Origin: Acidimicrobiia bacterium
GTDB lineage: Bacteria; Actinomycetota; Acidimicrobiia; Acidimicrobiales; Poriferisodalaceae
Assembly: GCA_022820505.1 (NCBI GenBank)
Contig: JAJEFK010000055.1
Span: forward strand, 1-62,590
Direction of reading: 5' to 3'
DNA length: 62,590 bases
Made by a program: the position numbers and the translations under genes. Positions within the stretch are counted from its first letter, which is position 1, and each line of letters opens with the position of its first letter. Shown here one piece after another: positions 9,494 to 18,676 of this stretch. The notes beneath the pieces were generated by a model. That model worked only from the letters and a program-made list of their open reading frames with translations. It had not been told where the DNA came from and made no database searches.

Positions 9494-10702
9494 TTAGTCG
9501 AGCAGGGACCTGCTGATCACGACGTCCTGGATCTCAGTGGCCCCGTCGACGTAATGGGTCAGGCGTGAGGCGGCAAGGTGCCGGGGCAGCGGATGGTCGC
9601 GCCGACCGCCCACTGCGCCCATCACCTGCATGCAATCCGCCAGGCCTCGCTCAGCGACGCGGGTGGCGAACTTCTTGGCGTGTGCTGCGTGGACTGCCGC
9701 GGGGCGGCCTTCGGCCACCGCCAGCGCCGCCCGATAGGCGAGCAGGCGGGCAGCCTCCAGATCGGTTGCCACGTCGGCCAGCTTGAAACGCACGCCCTGC
9801 AGGTCGGCGATGCGGCCGCCGAACGCCTGCCGCTTGCGGACGTAGTCGATGGCGGTCGCGAGGCCGGTGCGCATCATGCCGCAGCACATCGCCGCTACCA
9901 GCACTCGCGCGATGTCGATGCCTTCCATCGCGGCAACGAACCCCTCGCCGAGGGGCACCATGACATCAGCGTCAGACACCCGGCACTCGTTGAAGCTCAC
10001 CTCGTTGGTGCCGATGCCGTGGGCGCCGATGAGCTCGTAGCCGTCGGTCCGCTCGATGCCGTCGCTGCTGCCGTCGACGAGGAACGTCATGATTCCCCGG
10101 TGCCCGGCTGCGGGATCGGCCTGCGCGTACACCGACATCACATCGGCTGCTGTGCCATTGCTGACCCACGCCTTGCGACCGTCGATCACCCACTCGTCGC
10201 CGTCTCGACGCGCCGCAGTGGTGATCTTGGCGGCATCACTGCCGACACCCGGCTCCGTCAGCAGGAAAGCGCCGAGCTGCTCACCGGAGACCAGCGGCCC
10301 CAGCGCCCGCTCCCGCATCTCCGCAGGGGCACGCCTGCTCACCGCACCCGCCAGATTGTTGTGACAGACGAGCACGAATGCGATGGCGAAGTCGGCCGCG
10401 GCCACCTCTTCGAGCACCCGTGCGAGCCCGACCTGGCTCAGCCCCGAGCCGCCGTCGGCGACAGGCACGAGCAGACCGCACAACCGCTCGTCGCCGGCGC
10501 TCGCGAACGCCTCAGCAGCGAAGCGACGTTCGCGCTCCCAGGACTCGGCGTGCGGCGCGACCGCCGAACTGGCCCACGACGCCGCCCGGTCCACGACCGC
10601 CTGGTCTGCCCCTCCCACCGCAGCGTCGGCCACCTCCGGCATGAGTTCGTCGGCCAGTTCCGATGGGGGCATGACGTCGAGATCGATCGCAGCAGAGGTC
10701 AT
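9494..10702 (-). CDS. Acyl-CoA dehydrogenase
   Basis: 402 residues from the ATG at 10702; upstream in-frame codons look non-coding, so the longer start is rejected. Family motifs: LLTEPGVGSDAAKI (FAD/substrate-binding loop), WVIDGRKAWVSNG, FGGRIADLQGVRFKLAD, and near the C-terminus YVDGATEIQ, whose Glu sits where many acyl-CoA dehydrogenases have the catalytic base. It catalyses alpha,beta-dehydrogenation of an acyl-CoA, passing electrons to ETF. It is divergent from the CoA-transferase-like gene at 10858 and may be co-regulated with it from the 155-bp spacer. Chain length is not readable from sequence. Confidence 0.9.
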   Translation of the reverse strand: MTSAAIDLDVMPPSELADELMPEVADAAVGGADQAVVDRAASWASSAVAPHAESWERERRFAAEAFASAGDERLCGLLVPVADGGSGLSQVGLARVLEEVAAADFAIAFVLVCHNNLAGAVSRRAPAEMRERALGPLVSGEQLGAFLLTEPGVGSDAAKITTAARRDGDEWVIDGRKAWVSNGTAADVMSVYAQADPAAGHRGIMTFLVDGSSDGIERTDGYELIGAHGIGTNEVSFNECRVSDADVMVPLGEGFVAAMEGIDIARVLVAAMCCGMMRTGLATAIDYVRKRQAFGGRIADLQGVRFKLADVATDLEAARLLAYRAALAVAEGRPAAVHAAHAKKFATRVAERGLADCMQVMGAVGGRRDHPLPRHLAASRLTHYVDGATEIQDVVISRSLLD

Positions 10703-10857
10703 GGCCCGCATCTTGCCATCCGCACGTGCCGCCCATCCGGGAGCGGAGCGCAGAGCGGTGACGTGAGGCCTATGGCCCGCGACGCCATGCCATGCCGTCG
10801 TACAGTTCGCCAACCGGTCGACTGCCGGGCCACAGACTGCCGAAAAGGGCTGCCGAG

Positions 10858-12162
10858 ATGAATTCAGACCGCCCCTCCGCGCGCCAAGGCAATCGTGCCG
10901 GTGTCCAGCTCGGCGTCGACGAGGCGATCGGGCGCATCGGGCGCAGGGCACGGGTCTATGTCGCGCAGGGCTCGGCCACGCCACTCGGCTTGCTGGCGGC
11001 CATCGACGCCGCTCACGACCGCTTCGACCATCTTGAGTTCGTCAGCGCATTCCTGCTGGAAAGGCCGCAGCCGCTGGATCACCTCGGCAATCCGTTCGCT
11101 TGGACGTCGCTGCAGCCCAGCGGTGCTCTGCGCGATGCCCTCGACAGCCCGCATTTCGGCGTGGTCCCGGCTCGCTACTCGGACATCACCGGCCTCGTGG
11201 GACCGGGCGGCGGGTTGGAAGCCGATGTTCTGCTGTGCCAGGCCAGCCCGCCTGACGCCGACGGCCGCATGAGCCTCGGCACGGGCGTCGGAGGTCACGT
11301 CGAGCTCCTGCGCTCGACGCCGCTGGTGATCGCGCAGGTGAACCCGCAGATGCCCTACGTGCACGGCGAGGGCGAATGCCACCGCACCGATTTTGATGGG
11401 CTCGTGGAGATTGACGAGCCGCTCGCGACCCTGGCCCCAGCCGTTGTCGACGAGACTGCAGAGGCGATCGCAGCGCACGTCGGCCAGTTCATCGGCGACG
11501 GCACGACGCTGCAGTTCGGGATCGGCTCGATTCCCGACGCGGTGCTCTCGAGCCTGACCGGCCGACGGCACCTCGGCCTGCACGGCGGCATGATCAACGA
11601 CGCCTGCATCGACCTCATCGACAGCGGCGCAGTGGACAACCGCCACAAGGGATCACTGGGCGACGGCGTGAGCGTCGCCGCTGAGGTGATGGGAACACGC
11701 CGTCTGTATGACTGGGTCGATCGCAATCCGGCCGTGCATCTTGCGAACGGTTCCCTGAGCCACGGCATCGAGGGCATCGCTCAGGTGCGCAACTTCGTGG
11801 CGCTGCAGTCGACGGTGCAAATGGCTCTTGACGGTTCAGCCAATTCCGAGATGATCGGGGGCCGCTACATCTCCGGACCCGGCGGAGCGCCCGACTTCGC
11901 ATTCGGCGCCTGCGTTGCAACCGGCGGCCGGGCCATCGTGGCGATGCCGTCAACTGCCGCCGGCGGACGCATCTCGCGCATCGTCGCCCAGCTTGAGCCG
12001 GGCGCTCCCACGACGCTGCCGGCCTACACCGCAGACATCGTGGCGACCGAGTTCGGCGCCGTGGAGCTGCGCGGCCGCTCGCTCCGCGAGCGAGCCGAGC
12101 TGCTCAGCTCGATCGCCCACCCCGACTTCCGCGACGAGCTCAGCGACGCCCAGCGCGGCTAG
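10858..12162 (+). CDS. Acetyl-CoA hydrolase/transferase-family protein
   Basis: 434 residues from the ATG at 10858. Family signatures include LQFGIGSIPDAVL, HLGLHGGMINDACIDLIDSG and the C-terminal VATEFGAVELRGRSLRERAELL followed by HPDFRDEL, typical of acetyl-CoA hydrolase/transferase and 4-hydroxybutyrate CoA-transferase proteins. It probably moves CoA between acetate (or another short acid) and an acyl group. It starts divergently from the acyl-CoA dehydrogenase. Its stop overlaps the stop of the convergent SDR gene by 4 bp. Donor and acceptor cannot be named. Confidence 0.87.
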   Translation: MNSDRPSARQGNRAGVQLGVDEAIGRIGRRARVYVAQGSATPLGLLAAIDAAHDRFDHLEFVSAFLLERPQPLDHLGNPFAWTSLQPSGALRDALDSPHFGVVPARYSDITGLVGPGGGLEADVLLCQASPPDADGRMSLGTGVGGHVELLRSTPLVIAQVNPQMPYVHGEGECHRTDFDGLVEIDEPLATLAPAVVDETAEAIAAHVGQFIGDGTTLQFGIGSIPDAVLSSLTGRRHLGLHGGMINDACIDLIDSGAVDNRHKGSLGDGVSVAAEVMGTRRLYDWVDRNPAVHLANGSLSHGIEGIAQVRNFVALQSTVQMALDGSANSEMIGGRYISGPGGAPDFAFGACVATGGRAIVAMPSTAAGGRISRIVAQLEPGAPTTLPAYTADIVATEFGAVELRGRSLRERAELLSSIAHPDFRDELSDAQRG

Positions 12163-13046
12163 AGGCGGCGGACAGTGGCGGCCTTGCCGGTGGTGCCGTA
12201 GGCCATGCCGGACATGCGGTGGATGTTGCGGGTGTTGTGCATCCTGCCGTGGACGCGAGGCCCGGCCGCCAGTATCGCCCCGTCCACCACCAGCTCTTGG
12301 CCGCTCACGAACTTGCTGTCGTCGCTCGCCAAGAAGAGCGCCATGCCGGCGATGTCAGTGCCTTCGCCGCGGTCGGGCCACGGCTGCAGTTCCGACATGA
12401 TCTCCTCGGCCTGTTCCTCGTTGCCGCTGTGCATCAATGGAGTGAAGATGAGGCCCGGGCAGATGGCGTTCACCCGAATGCGGTGCGGCGCCAGCTCCAG
12501 CGCCGTGGTCTTGGCCAGGCTGATGACCGCAGCCTTCGCCGCCGAGTACGCCTGCGGGCCGGCGCCCCCGCCCATCCCGGCAATCGACCCGGTGTTGATG
12601 ATCGAGCCGCCGGTGCCCTGAGGGATCATCACCCGCGCCGCGTGCTTGGTGCCAAGCATTACCGACCGCACCAAGATGGCGAACGTCTCGTCCCACGCGT
12701 CCACCTCCAGCTCGGTGATCGGGCCGAACGCCCCGCCGATGCCGGCGTTGTTGAACACCACATCCAGCTGTCCGAACGCCTCCACCGCCAGCTCGGTCAT
12801 GGCGGCCACGTCGTCCTCCACCGCCACATCCGTGCGGGTGAAGCGCACACGCTCCCCCAGGCCCGCCGCCTCCAGCTCGTCCATGAACGCCCGCCCGGTG
12901 TCGGCGTTCAGGTCGCCGATCACTACCGACGCCCCCTCAGCCAAGAACCGCTCAACCGTCGACTGCCCCATGCCACTGGCGCCGCCCGTGACCACGGCCA
13001 CCTTGCCGGCCAGCCGTCCCCCGGAGTTGCCGCTGCTCTCACTCAT
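12159..13046 (-). CDS. Short-chain dehydrogenase/reductase (SDR)
   Basis: 295 residues from the ATG at 13046. Classical SDR: cofactor motif TGGASGMG near the N-terminus, NNAG, catalytic Ser region GSIAGMG and the YSAAK catalytic motif, then the PG segment and VDGAILAAGP at the C-terminus. An acidic residue after strand 2 (GDLNADT) favours NAD(H) over NADP(H). The C-terminal tail of about 35 residues beyond the usual VDGG end is a small oddity. It is convergent with the CoA-transferase-like gene and divergent from the amidohydrolase at 13212. Substrate unknown. Confidence 0.9.
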   Translation of the reverse strand: MSESSGNSGGRLAGKVAVVTGGASGMGQSTVERFLAEGASVVIGDLNADTGRAFMDELEAAGLGERVRFTRTDVAVEDDVAAMTELAVEAFGQLDVVFNNAGIGGAFGPITELEVDAWDETFAILVRSVMLGTKHAARVMIPQGTGGSIINTGSIAGMGGGAGPQAYSAAKAAVISLAKTTALELAPHRIRVNAICPGLIFTPLMHSGNEEQAEEIMSELQPWPDRGEGTDIAGMALFLASDDSKFVSGQELVVDGAILAAGPRVHGRMHNTRNIHRMSGMAYGTTGKAATVRRL

Positions 13047-13211
13047 CGTGCTGTCCTCCCCTGCTGTCGAATAAGACGCCGCGATTGTCGCCCATATGGC
13101 GCCGCCATGCCCCGGCTTGCACAGATGCCAGAGCTTCGGAGGCGCACCGATCCGCGCCGTGCGAGAATACGAGCCGGGATCCGGGGGAACCCGCGGAAAT
13201 CGGGGAAAGAC

Positions 13212-14426
13212 ATGACGACGACCGTTCAACGACAGCTCACCGCCGAGGGCGGGCAGCGCCACATGCACGAAGTGCACAAGATCGCGCACGCCGGCGCCGT
13301 GGACGCCGATGGCCACATTCTCGAGCCGCCCGACCTGTGGGAGGAGTATCTCGAGGATCGCTACAAGGACCGGGCTCTGCGCATCGAGATCGAGCCTGAG
13401 CGCGGCCTCGAAGTGCTCATGATCGACAACCAGCGCAGCAAGCTGGCCCGTCCCGGCATGGTCTCGACGCTCGGCGCCATGGGCGCACCCGATCTGCCCG
13501 ACATCATGTTCAACCCGGATCGCACCTACGTGGGCGAGATCCCCTACGGGGCCATGGACCCTCACCAGCGCATCGAGCTGCTCGATGCCGAAGGCCTCGA
13601 CATCGCGGTGCTGCTGCCGACGATGGGGCTGCTGTGGGAAGCCGAGCTGGAAGACGCAGAGCTGAGCCAGGCCTACACGCGGGCCTACAACCGCTGGATC
13701 TGCGAGTTCTGCCGAGATCACTCCGACCGGCTCATTCCCGTCGCACACATCTCCATGACCGACCCGGTTGCCGCGGCAGCCGAGCTGCGGCGCTCGGTGG
13801 CTGATGGCGCGCGCGGCTGCTTCGTGGCGCCGTTCACCCATTCGACGCGTCCGCTGGGCCACGCAGACCACGACCCGGTGTTCGAAGCAGCACAGGATCT
13901 CGGCGTGCCATTCGCGATCCACCCCACCTTCGAACCGCAGTGGACCAAGGGCACTCGCATGGGTACCTGGGAGCACGTTCGCGAACTGCGGCTCACGGCG
14001 TCGATGACCGCATCGGATGGGGTGCGCCACCAGTTCGTGTCGCTGTTCGACTACGGCGTCTTCGAGCGCTTCCCGGAACTGAAGGTGCTGGTGCTCGAGT
14101 CGGGCGGCGGCTGGCTCGGCTACTGCTTGGACCGCATCGATGCAGTGTTCGGGCACACCTACACCGGCACCCGCGTGCCGCTGCAGATGAAGCCCAGCGA
14201 GTACTTCATGCGGCAGGTGTGGATCTCCTGCGACCCCGACGAGCGCTCGATCCCCGCGCTGGCGCAGCGCTACGGGCACGACCGGTTCATGTGGGCCAGC
14301 GACTTCCCCCACGCCGACCACACGCCGGAGTACGTGCTCGACCTCGACGAGCTGGTCGACATGTTCCCCGCCGAGTGGCAGCGGGCCTTCGTCGGCGACA
14401 ACGCCCGCACTGTCTTCGACCTCTAG
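13212..14426 (+). CDS. Amidohydrolase-2 family metal-dependent hydrolase
   Basis: 404 residues; the ATG at 13212 follows a GGGGAAAG ribosome-binding site. The TIM-barrel metal motif appears as DADGHILEP (where DxHxH is common), with later SDFPHADHTPEYV carrying the conserved Asp near the C-terminus and GGGWLGYCLDRID before it. This amidohydrolase-2 group includes decarboxylases and hydrolases acting on carboxylated rings or carbonyls. A related protein is encoded at 36039-37211. Divergently placed from the SDR gene. The reaction cannot be named. Confidence 0.85.
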   Translation: MTTTVQRQLTAEGGQRHMHEVHKIAHAGAVDADGHILEPPDLWEEYLEDRYKDRALRIEIEPERGLEVLMIDNQRSKLARPGMVSTLGAMGAPDLPDIMFNPDRTYVGEIPYGAMDPHQRIELLDAEGLDIAVLLPTMGLLWEAELEDAELSQAYTRAYNRWICEFCRDHSDRLIPVAHISMTDPVAAAAELRRSVADGARGCFVAPFTHSTRPLGHADHDPVFEAAQDLGVPFAIHPTFEPQWTKGTRMGTWEHVRELRLTASMTASDGVRHQFVSLFDYGVFERFPELKVLVLESGGGWLGYCLDRIDAVFGHTYTGTRVPLQMKPSEYFMRQVWISCDPDERSIPALAQRYGHDRFMWASDFPHADHTPEYVLDLDELVDMFPAEWQRAFVGDNARTVFDL

Positions 14427-14473
14427 ACGCCGGGCCGCTTCAGGCCCCACGGCCGAGGCTGCGGTTCAGCAGT

Positions 14474-15901
14474 TCATGACGGGCGGTGGATTTCCAGCGC
14501 GGCCAGCGCTCGGGCCGCAGCGTTGAGGCCGCAGAGGCCGTGTGCGCCCGCTCCGGGCGGGGTGGACGCCGAGCACAGGTAGGTGCCCGGAATGCCGGTG
14601 AAGTAGGGATCCCGGGCGGGTCGGGGCCTGAACAGCAGCTGGAGGGGCGACGACGCACCGCTCAGGATGTCGCCGCCGATGAAGTTCGGGTTGTAGACCG
14701 ACATCTCGGTGGTGGAGCGCACCGCCGTTCCCACCACCCGCTCGGAGAATCCAGGAGCGAAGCGTTCGATCTGGGCGATGATCGCCTCGGTGGCGTCGCC
14801 GGTGTAGCCGTGCGGGACATGGGCGTAGGTCCACAGCGGGTGAACATTGCCGACTGAACGGACTGGATCGGCGCGGTACTGCTGGCCGACAAGGACGAAG
14901 GGTCGCTCTGGCATCTGGCCGCGGTGCACGGCGAGTTCGTTGGCGATCACTTCGGCTGCATCCCCGCCGAGGTGCACCGTGCCCGCGTCGCCCGCGGCCG
15001 GTGCCCGCCACGGCACGTCGCCCTCGATGGCGAAGTCGACCTTGAACGCGCCGGGGCCGTGACGGAACCGGCGGTAGGCACGGTCAATCCGGGGCGGCAA
15101 CCGGTCGCCCAGGATGTCGGCCGCGATCGACGGTGACACGTCGAGCAGCAGCAGGTCGGTCGGCGGCAGTTCGGCTGCGGACCAGACGCGAACTCCGGTC
15201 TCGGTCCGGCCGCCGTGGGCCGTCAAGTCGGCAACGAGCGCATCCGCGATCGCCTGCGAACCGCCTTCGGCGACGACCCAGCCGTACTGGTGTCCCGCGG
15301 CCAGGATCATGAGGCCCACCGCGCTGGTCATGGGGCGGTCCAGGCGCCAGAACGCATGGGCTGCGACGCCCGCCCACAGAGCCCGAGCGGGCTCGTCGTG
15401 CCACAGGCGGCCCATGACGGTGGCGGGGGTCATCGCGGCCGCGCCGAACCGCGCCGTCAGCACCGGGTGACGGGGCAGCCGCAGCAACGGTTGGGTGATG
15501 TCTTCGAACAAGCTGTCGAGATCAGCCGTCAGTGCCCCGAACAGCCAGCGCCAGCGCGCTCCGTCGTCGCCGAGCCCGTCAGCCGTGTCGTCGATGGACT
15601 GGTACAGGACGCTGGCAGAGCCGTCGTCGAGGGGATGCGCGCAATCGACGAGCGGCGCTCGCCATCGCAGGCCGAGCGCTTCGAGGTCGAGCGAACGCAG
15701 GAACGGTGATGCTGCAGCTACGGGGTGCACAGCGGAGCACTGGTCGTGAATCAGGCCCGGCACGATGGCCTCGGTGCTGCGCGTGCCACCCCCGATGGTG
15801 TCTGCCGCCTCCAGCACCGTCACGTCCACGCCTGCTTGCGCCAGGTGGACCGCGGCGGCCAGTCCATTCGGGCCGCTGCCGACGACGATCGCCGTCGTCA
15901 C
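14474..15901 (-). CDS. Phytoene-desaturase-like FAD/NAD(P)-dependent oxidoreductase
   Basis: GTG start, 475 residues. The N-terminus has a Rossmann dinucleotide fold (VVGSGPNGLAAAVHLAQ) followed by an acidic-ended strand and GGGTRS, as in CrtI/PYROXD2-like flavoproteins. The C-terminus ends with STPPGAGAHGLCGLNAA, the usual FAD-binding end segment. It is the last gene of a five-gene minus-strand run with an ABC transporter and a DUF3556-like protein, starting 4 bp after the latter's stop, so it is almost surely co-transcribed. No carotenoid genes lie nearby, so a pigment role is not supported; oxidation of an imported lipid-like compound is a guess. Confidence 0.82.
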   Translation of the reverse strand: MTTAIVVGSGPNGLAAAVHLAQAGVDVTVLEAADTIGGGTRSTEAIVPGLIHDQCSAVHPVAAASPFLRSLDLEALGLRWRAPLVDCAHPLDDGSASVLYQSIDDTADGLGDDGARWRWLFGALTADLDSLFEDITQPLLRLPRHPVLTARFGAAAMTPATVMGRLWHDEPARALWAGVAAHAFWRLDRPMTSAVGLMILAAGHQYGWVVAEGGSQAIADALVADLTAHGGRTETGVRVWSAAELPPTDLLLLDVSPSIAADILGDRLPPRIDRAYRRFRHGPGAFKVDFAIEGDVPWRAPAAGDAGTVHLGGDAAEVIANELAVHRGQMPERPFVLVGQQYRADPVRSVGNVHPLWTYAHVPHGYTGDATEAIIAQIERFAPGFSERVVGTAVRSTTEMSVYNPNFIGGDILSGASSPLQLLFRPRPARDPYFTGIPGTYLCSASTPPGAGAHGLCGLNAAARALAALEIHRPS

Positions 15902-15905
15902 CGCA

Positions 15906-17780
15906 TTAGCCGGTGTCGGCTGGGGGCATCACGACACCGTCGACCGTCTGGCGGGGGATCAGCCAGTTCCCGTCGTGATCGATGGACGGCACCTTGCGGG
16001 CATTGCCGGGATGCGGCACGCCCTGGGGCTCGTAGCCCTCCTTCCGCCACGTCACCGTGTGCGGAATCGGACCGTCAGGCAGCCAAGGCTGGGAGTTGTA
16101 GGCGTCGTCGTGGCGATACCAGCCTTTCTCGACGGTCCCCAATGCTGCGTCGATCACCCGGTACTGCACGCGGTTGGTGTATGCCGGCCGCGACTCGGTG
16201 AACACCGCAATCACATCGCCGGGCTCGTACTGGCAGCGCTCCTGCCAGGCCGCTATCAGCCGTTCGTCGAGGCAGTGCCCGTCGCCGAAGTTCCACCCCG
16301 TCAGCACGTTGCTCAAGAACTCGCCCTCGCGCTGGATGCGCTTGTCGAGATCGTCGACGTGACACATGAGGCCCGAGATGTGCATGCGGCCCATGGGGTG
16401 CATCATGCGGAACGCCACCGCCTTCTGAATGAAGATCTCCGAGATCTCAGGGCCGAACAGCGGCTCGAGCTGGTCGATCTGGTTGTCGGCGGACTTCACG
16501 ATCTTGTCGTTGATCCGGTCTTCAATCTCTTTGTTGCGAAGCGAGAACGTCGCCGCCGCCCAGTTGCCTGCGTACTGCTTCATGCCCACCAAGAAGCTCA
16601 CGTACTGCGGGCGGAAGGCTCCGAGCACGATGGGCGACAGCGCCGCAATCAGCACCACGACCAGCAGCACCGGCTCCATGTCCCACACTGCGTAGCCGTT
16701 CCCGGCGTGGAAGTTCGAGAACAGGAACGCTGAGCAGAAGATGAAGAACACGTTCCACTCGAGCGGAACCGCCAGCGGGAATGTCGAGATGATGAACGTG
16801 TGCAGCATCCAGATGGACACGATGGCAATCCACGTCGCCCATCCCCACGGAGAGAACAGCAGCACCAACGGCATGATGAGCTCGCAGGTGGTGCCGCCGA
16901 TATGGGCCAGCAGGTGCGTCGTTCTAGCCGGTCGGATGTCGCGGGGATAGTCCTTGACTGTCGCCTTGCGGAATCGGTCCCACACCACCCACGGCGTGTT
17001 CTGCACCATGATCGACACCGTCGAAGAGAACCCGTGCTGCAGCTTCGAGAAGCCGGCGCCCATCCAGATGATGACGATGAACACCTTGGCGGCGATGATC
17101 ATGTCGACGAAGTTGCTGAACAGCGAGAAGCACAGCAGCGTGGGCACGTACTGCTCGGCCCGCGACGACAGGAAGATGATCTTGTCGCGCATGGCCATCA
17201 GCAAGATCAATCCGCAGTAGATCAGCGTCGCCCACTGCGGCAGGATGCCGGTGCGGCCGTCGGGCAGCCCGTCCACCTGCTCCGGCGACAGCACCAGCAG
17301 CAGGATCAGGCTGGCCAGGATCAGCTTGTACAACCCGGTGTCCCACGGCGTGCGCCGATTGCCCTTGGTGAACGGCACATGGTTGGGGTAGGGCGGCACA
17401 CGCAGGGTGTCGTTCTGCCACCAGTAGAGGATTCCCCCGATGGGCGGGTCGAAGTGGAACGCCAGCGGGCCGCAGGTGGCCGCCAGGCCGGTGATCTCGA
17501 GCAGGATCGTCCAGATCATCAGCTTCTGGTAGAGGATCGGCTCGTCCCACCAGCCGCCGATGTCGTTGAACTCGAGTCCGGCGGTGAACGCTCCGGCCAC
17601 GATCAGCCCGAACAGCGCATACAGGAAGATCTTCCACGCATAGAACGTGCCGGTCTGCTTGGGCGTCCCGAAGCCGTGCTCGACCCAGTGGAGCTGCAGC
17701 AGCTTCATCCGTTCGAAGAACGGAATCTTCGCAAACTCGTCGAGATCGACATCGGGCAGCTCAGCGGTGCGATACCCCAT
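15906..17780 (-). CDS. Multi-pass membrane protein, DUF3556-like
   Basis: 624 residues with about ten hydrophobic segments in residues 40-400, including VLLVVVLIAALSPIVLG, followed by a soluble C-terminal domain of about 200 residues with many Trp, His and Asp. From memory the layout matches the actinobacterial DUF3556 transmembrane family; I could not run a search. It lies 5 bp after the livF-like gene and 4 bp before the flavoprotein gene, so it is in one operon with a branched-chain-type ABC importer. It may process or carry the imported compound with the flavoprotein. No catalytic motif was recognised. Confidence 0.7.
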   Translation of the reverse strand: MGYRTAELPDVDLDEFAKIPFFERMKLLQLHWVEHGFGTPKQTGTFYAWKIFLYALFGLIVAGAFTAGLEFNDIGGWWDEPILYQKLMIWTILLEITGLAATCGPLAFHFDPPIGGILYWWQNDTLRVPPYPNHVPFTKGNRRTPWDTGLYKLILASLILLLVLSPEQVDGLPDGRTGILPQWATLIYCGLILLMAMRDKIIFLSSRAEQYVPTLLCFSLFSNFVDMIIAAKVFIVIIWMGAGFSKLQHGFSSTVSIMVQNTPWVVWDRFRKATVKDYPRDIRPARTTHLLAHIGGTTCELIMPLVLLFSPWGWATWIAIVSIWMLHTFIISTFPLAVPLEWNVFFIFCSAFLFSNFHAGNGYAVWDMEPVLLVVVLIAALSPIVLGAFRPQYVSFLVGMKQYAGNWAAATFSLRNKEIEDRINDKIVKSADNQIDQLEPLFGPEISEIFIQKAVAFRMMHPMGRMHISGLMCHVDDLDKRIQREGEFLSNVLTGWNFGDGHCLDERLIAAWQERCQYEPGDVIAVFTESRPAYTNRVQYRVIDAALGTVEKGWYRHDDAYNSQPWLPDGPIPHTVTWRKEGYEPQGVPHPGNARKVPSIDHDGNWLIPRQTVDGVVMPPADTG

Positions 17781-17785
17781 GGTGA

Positions 17786-18676
17786 TTACCTCTTTCGGCG
17801 GACCATCGCCGCGTGTCGTCGTTGCCGTTCGCGTTCGAAATAGAAGTCGTCTTCGGCGGCGGTGCGGGTCGAGGCAAGCTTGCCGGACAGTCGTGTCAGC
17901 TCGCGCTCGCGCACCCGCAGGCGCCTCCAGGCCTTCCTCTTGTTCTTGCGCCGCAAGCGCTCGATGTGGTCTTCCTCGGTCTCGGACGTGCCGGTCAGGT
18001 ACGTCTCCTCGATTTCGTCGAGGCGACTGAGGGCTTCGGCTGCCGGCAGTTCCAGCAGGATCTGGCCGCGGGCCATCAGGTACATCCGATCAGACACCTG
18101 CAGCGCCTTGCGGGCATGCTGCTCGACGATCAGGGCGCCGGTGCCCGTGGTATCGGCCACCTTGCGGACCGCTCCCAGCAGCCGATCGACGATGATCGGC
18201 GCCAGCCCGAGCGACAACTCGTCGGCCAGCAGGATCGACGGTTGACGGCTGAGCGCTCGTGCCAGCGCAAGCATCTGCTGCTCGCCGCCCGAGAGCATGC
18301 CGCCGCGCACCCCCAGCTGAGGCTCGAGCTCGGGGAACAGTTCCAGCGCCGCCTCCACCGAGCCGCCGCCCACTCGCAGATTGTCCCGAGCCGACAGCTT
18401 GGTGAACACCAGGCGCTCCTCGGTCACGAGCCCGATTCCCCCTCGCCGGATGCGCTGGTACATAGGCGTGAAGGTCGGCGTGTTGCCGAACATCACGATT
18501 CCGTCGACGGGCGTCAGCTCGCCGGCGATGGTCAGCAGCGTGGTGGTCTTTCCGGCGCCATTCGGCCCGAGCAGGCAGACCACCTCGCCCTGGTGCACCT
18601 TCAGGTTCACTCCTTGGACGACTGCCCGGTTGAGGTACCCGCACTTGAGGCTTCGCGTCTGCAGCAGCGGCCTCAT
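17786..18676 (-). CDS. livF: Branched-chain-type ABC transporter ATPase (LivF-like) with charged C-terminal tail
   Basis: 296 residues. Walker A LLGPNGAGKTTT, signature LSGGEQQMLALARAL, Walker B ILLADEL and the switch His in IVEQHA are all present. LivF proteins usually end near residue 235-240; here a further 55 or so strongly basic and acidic residues follow (KNKRKAWRRLRVRERELTR and beyond), probably a coiled or RNA-like tail of unknown use. The start overlaps the stop of the fused permease/ATPase gene by 4 bp (ATGA), indicating translational coupling. With that protein it would form the ATPase pair of the importer. Confidence 0.9.
   Translation of the reverse strand: MRPLLQTRSLKCGYLNRAVVQGVNLKVHQGEVVCLLGPNGAGKTTTLLTIAGELTPVDGIVMFGNTPTFTPMYQRIRRGGIGLVTEERLVFTKLSARDNLRVGGGSVEAALELFPELEPQLGVRGGMLSGGEQQMLALARALSRQPSILLADELSLGLAPIIVDRLLGAVRKVADTTGTGALIVEQHARKALQVSDRMYLMARGQILLELPAAEALSRLDEIEETYLTGTSETEEDHIERLRRKNKRKAWRRLRVRERELTRLSGKLASTRTAAEDDFYFERERQRRHAAMVRRKR

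Noticed and set aside
9578..10861. 427-codon plus-strand frame opposite the acyl-CoA dehydrogenase
   Set aside because: Composition is of an antisense shadow and the minus-strand gene has all family motifs.
13047..14450. Long N-terminal extension of the SDR frame through the amidohydrolase region
   Set aside because: The SDR family begins at the ATG at 13046; upstream residues match the antisense of the amidohydrolase gene.
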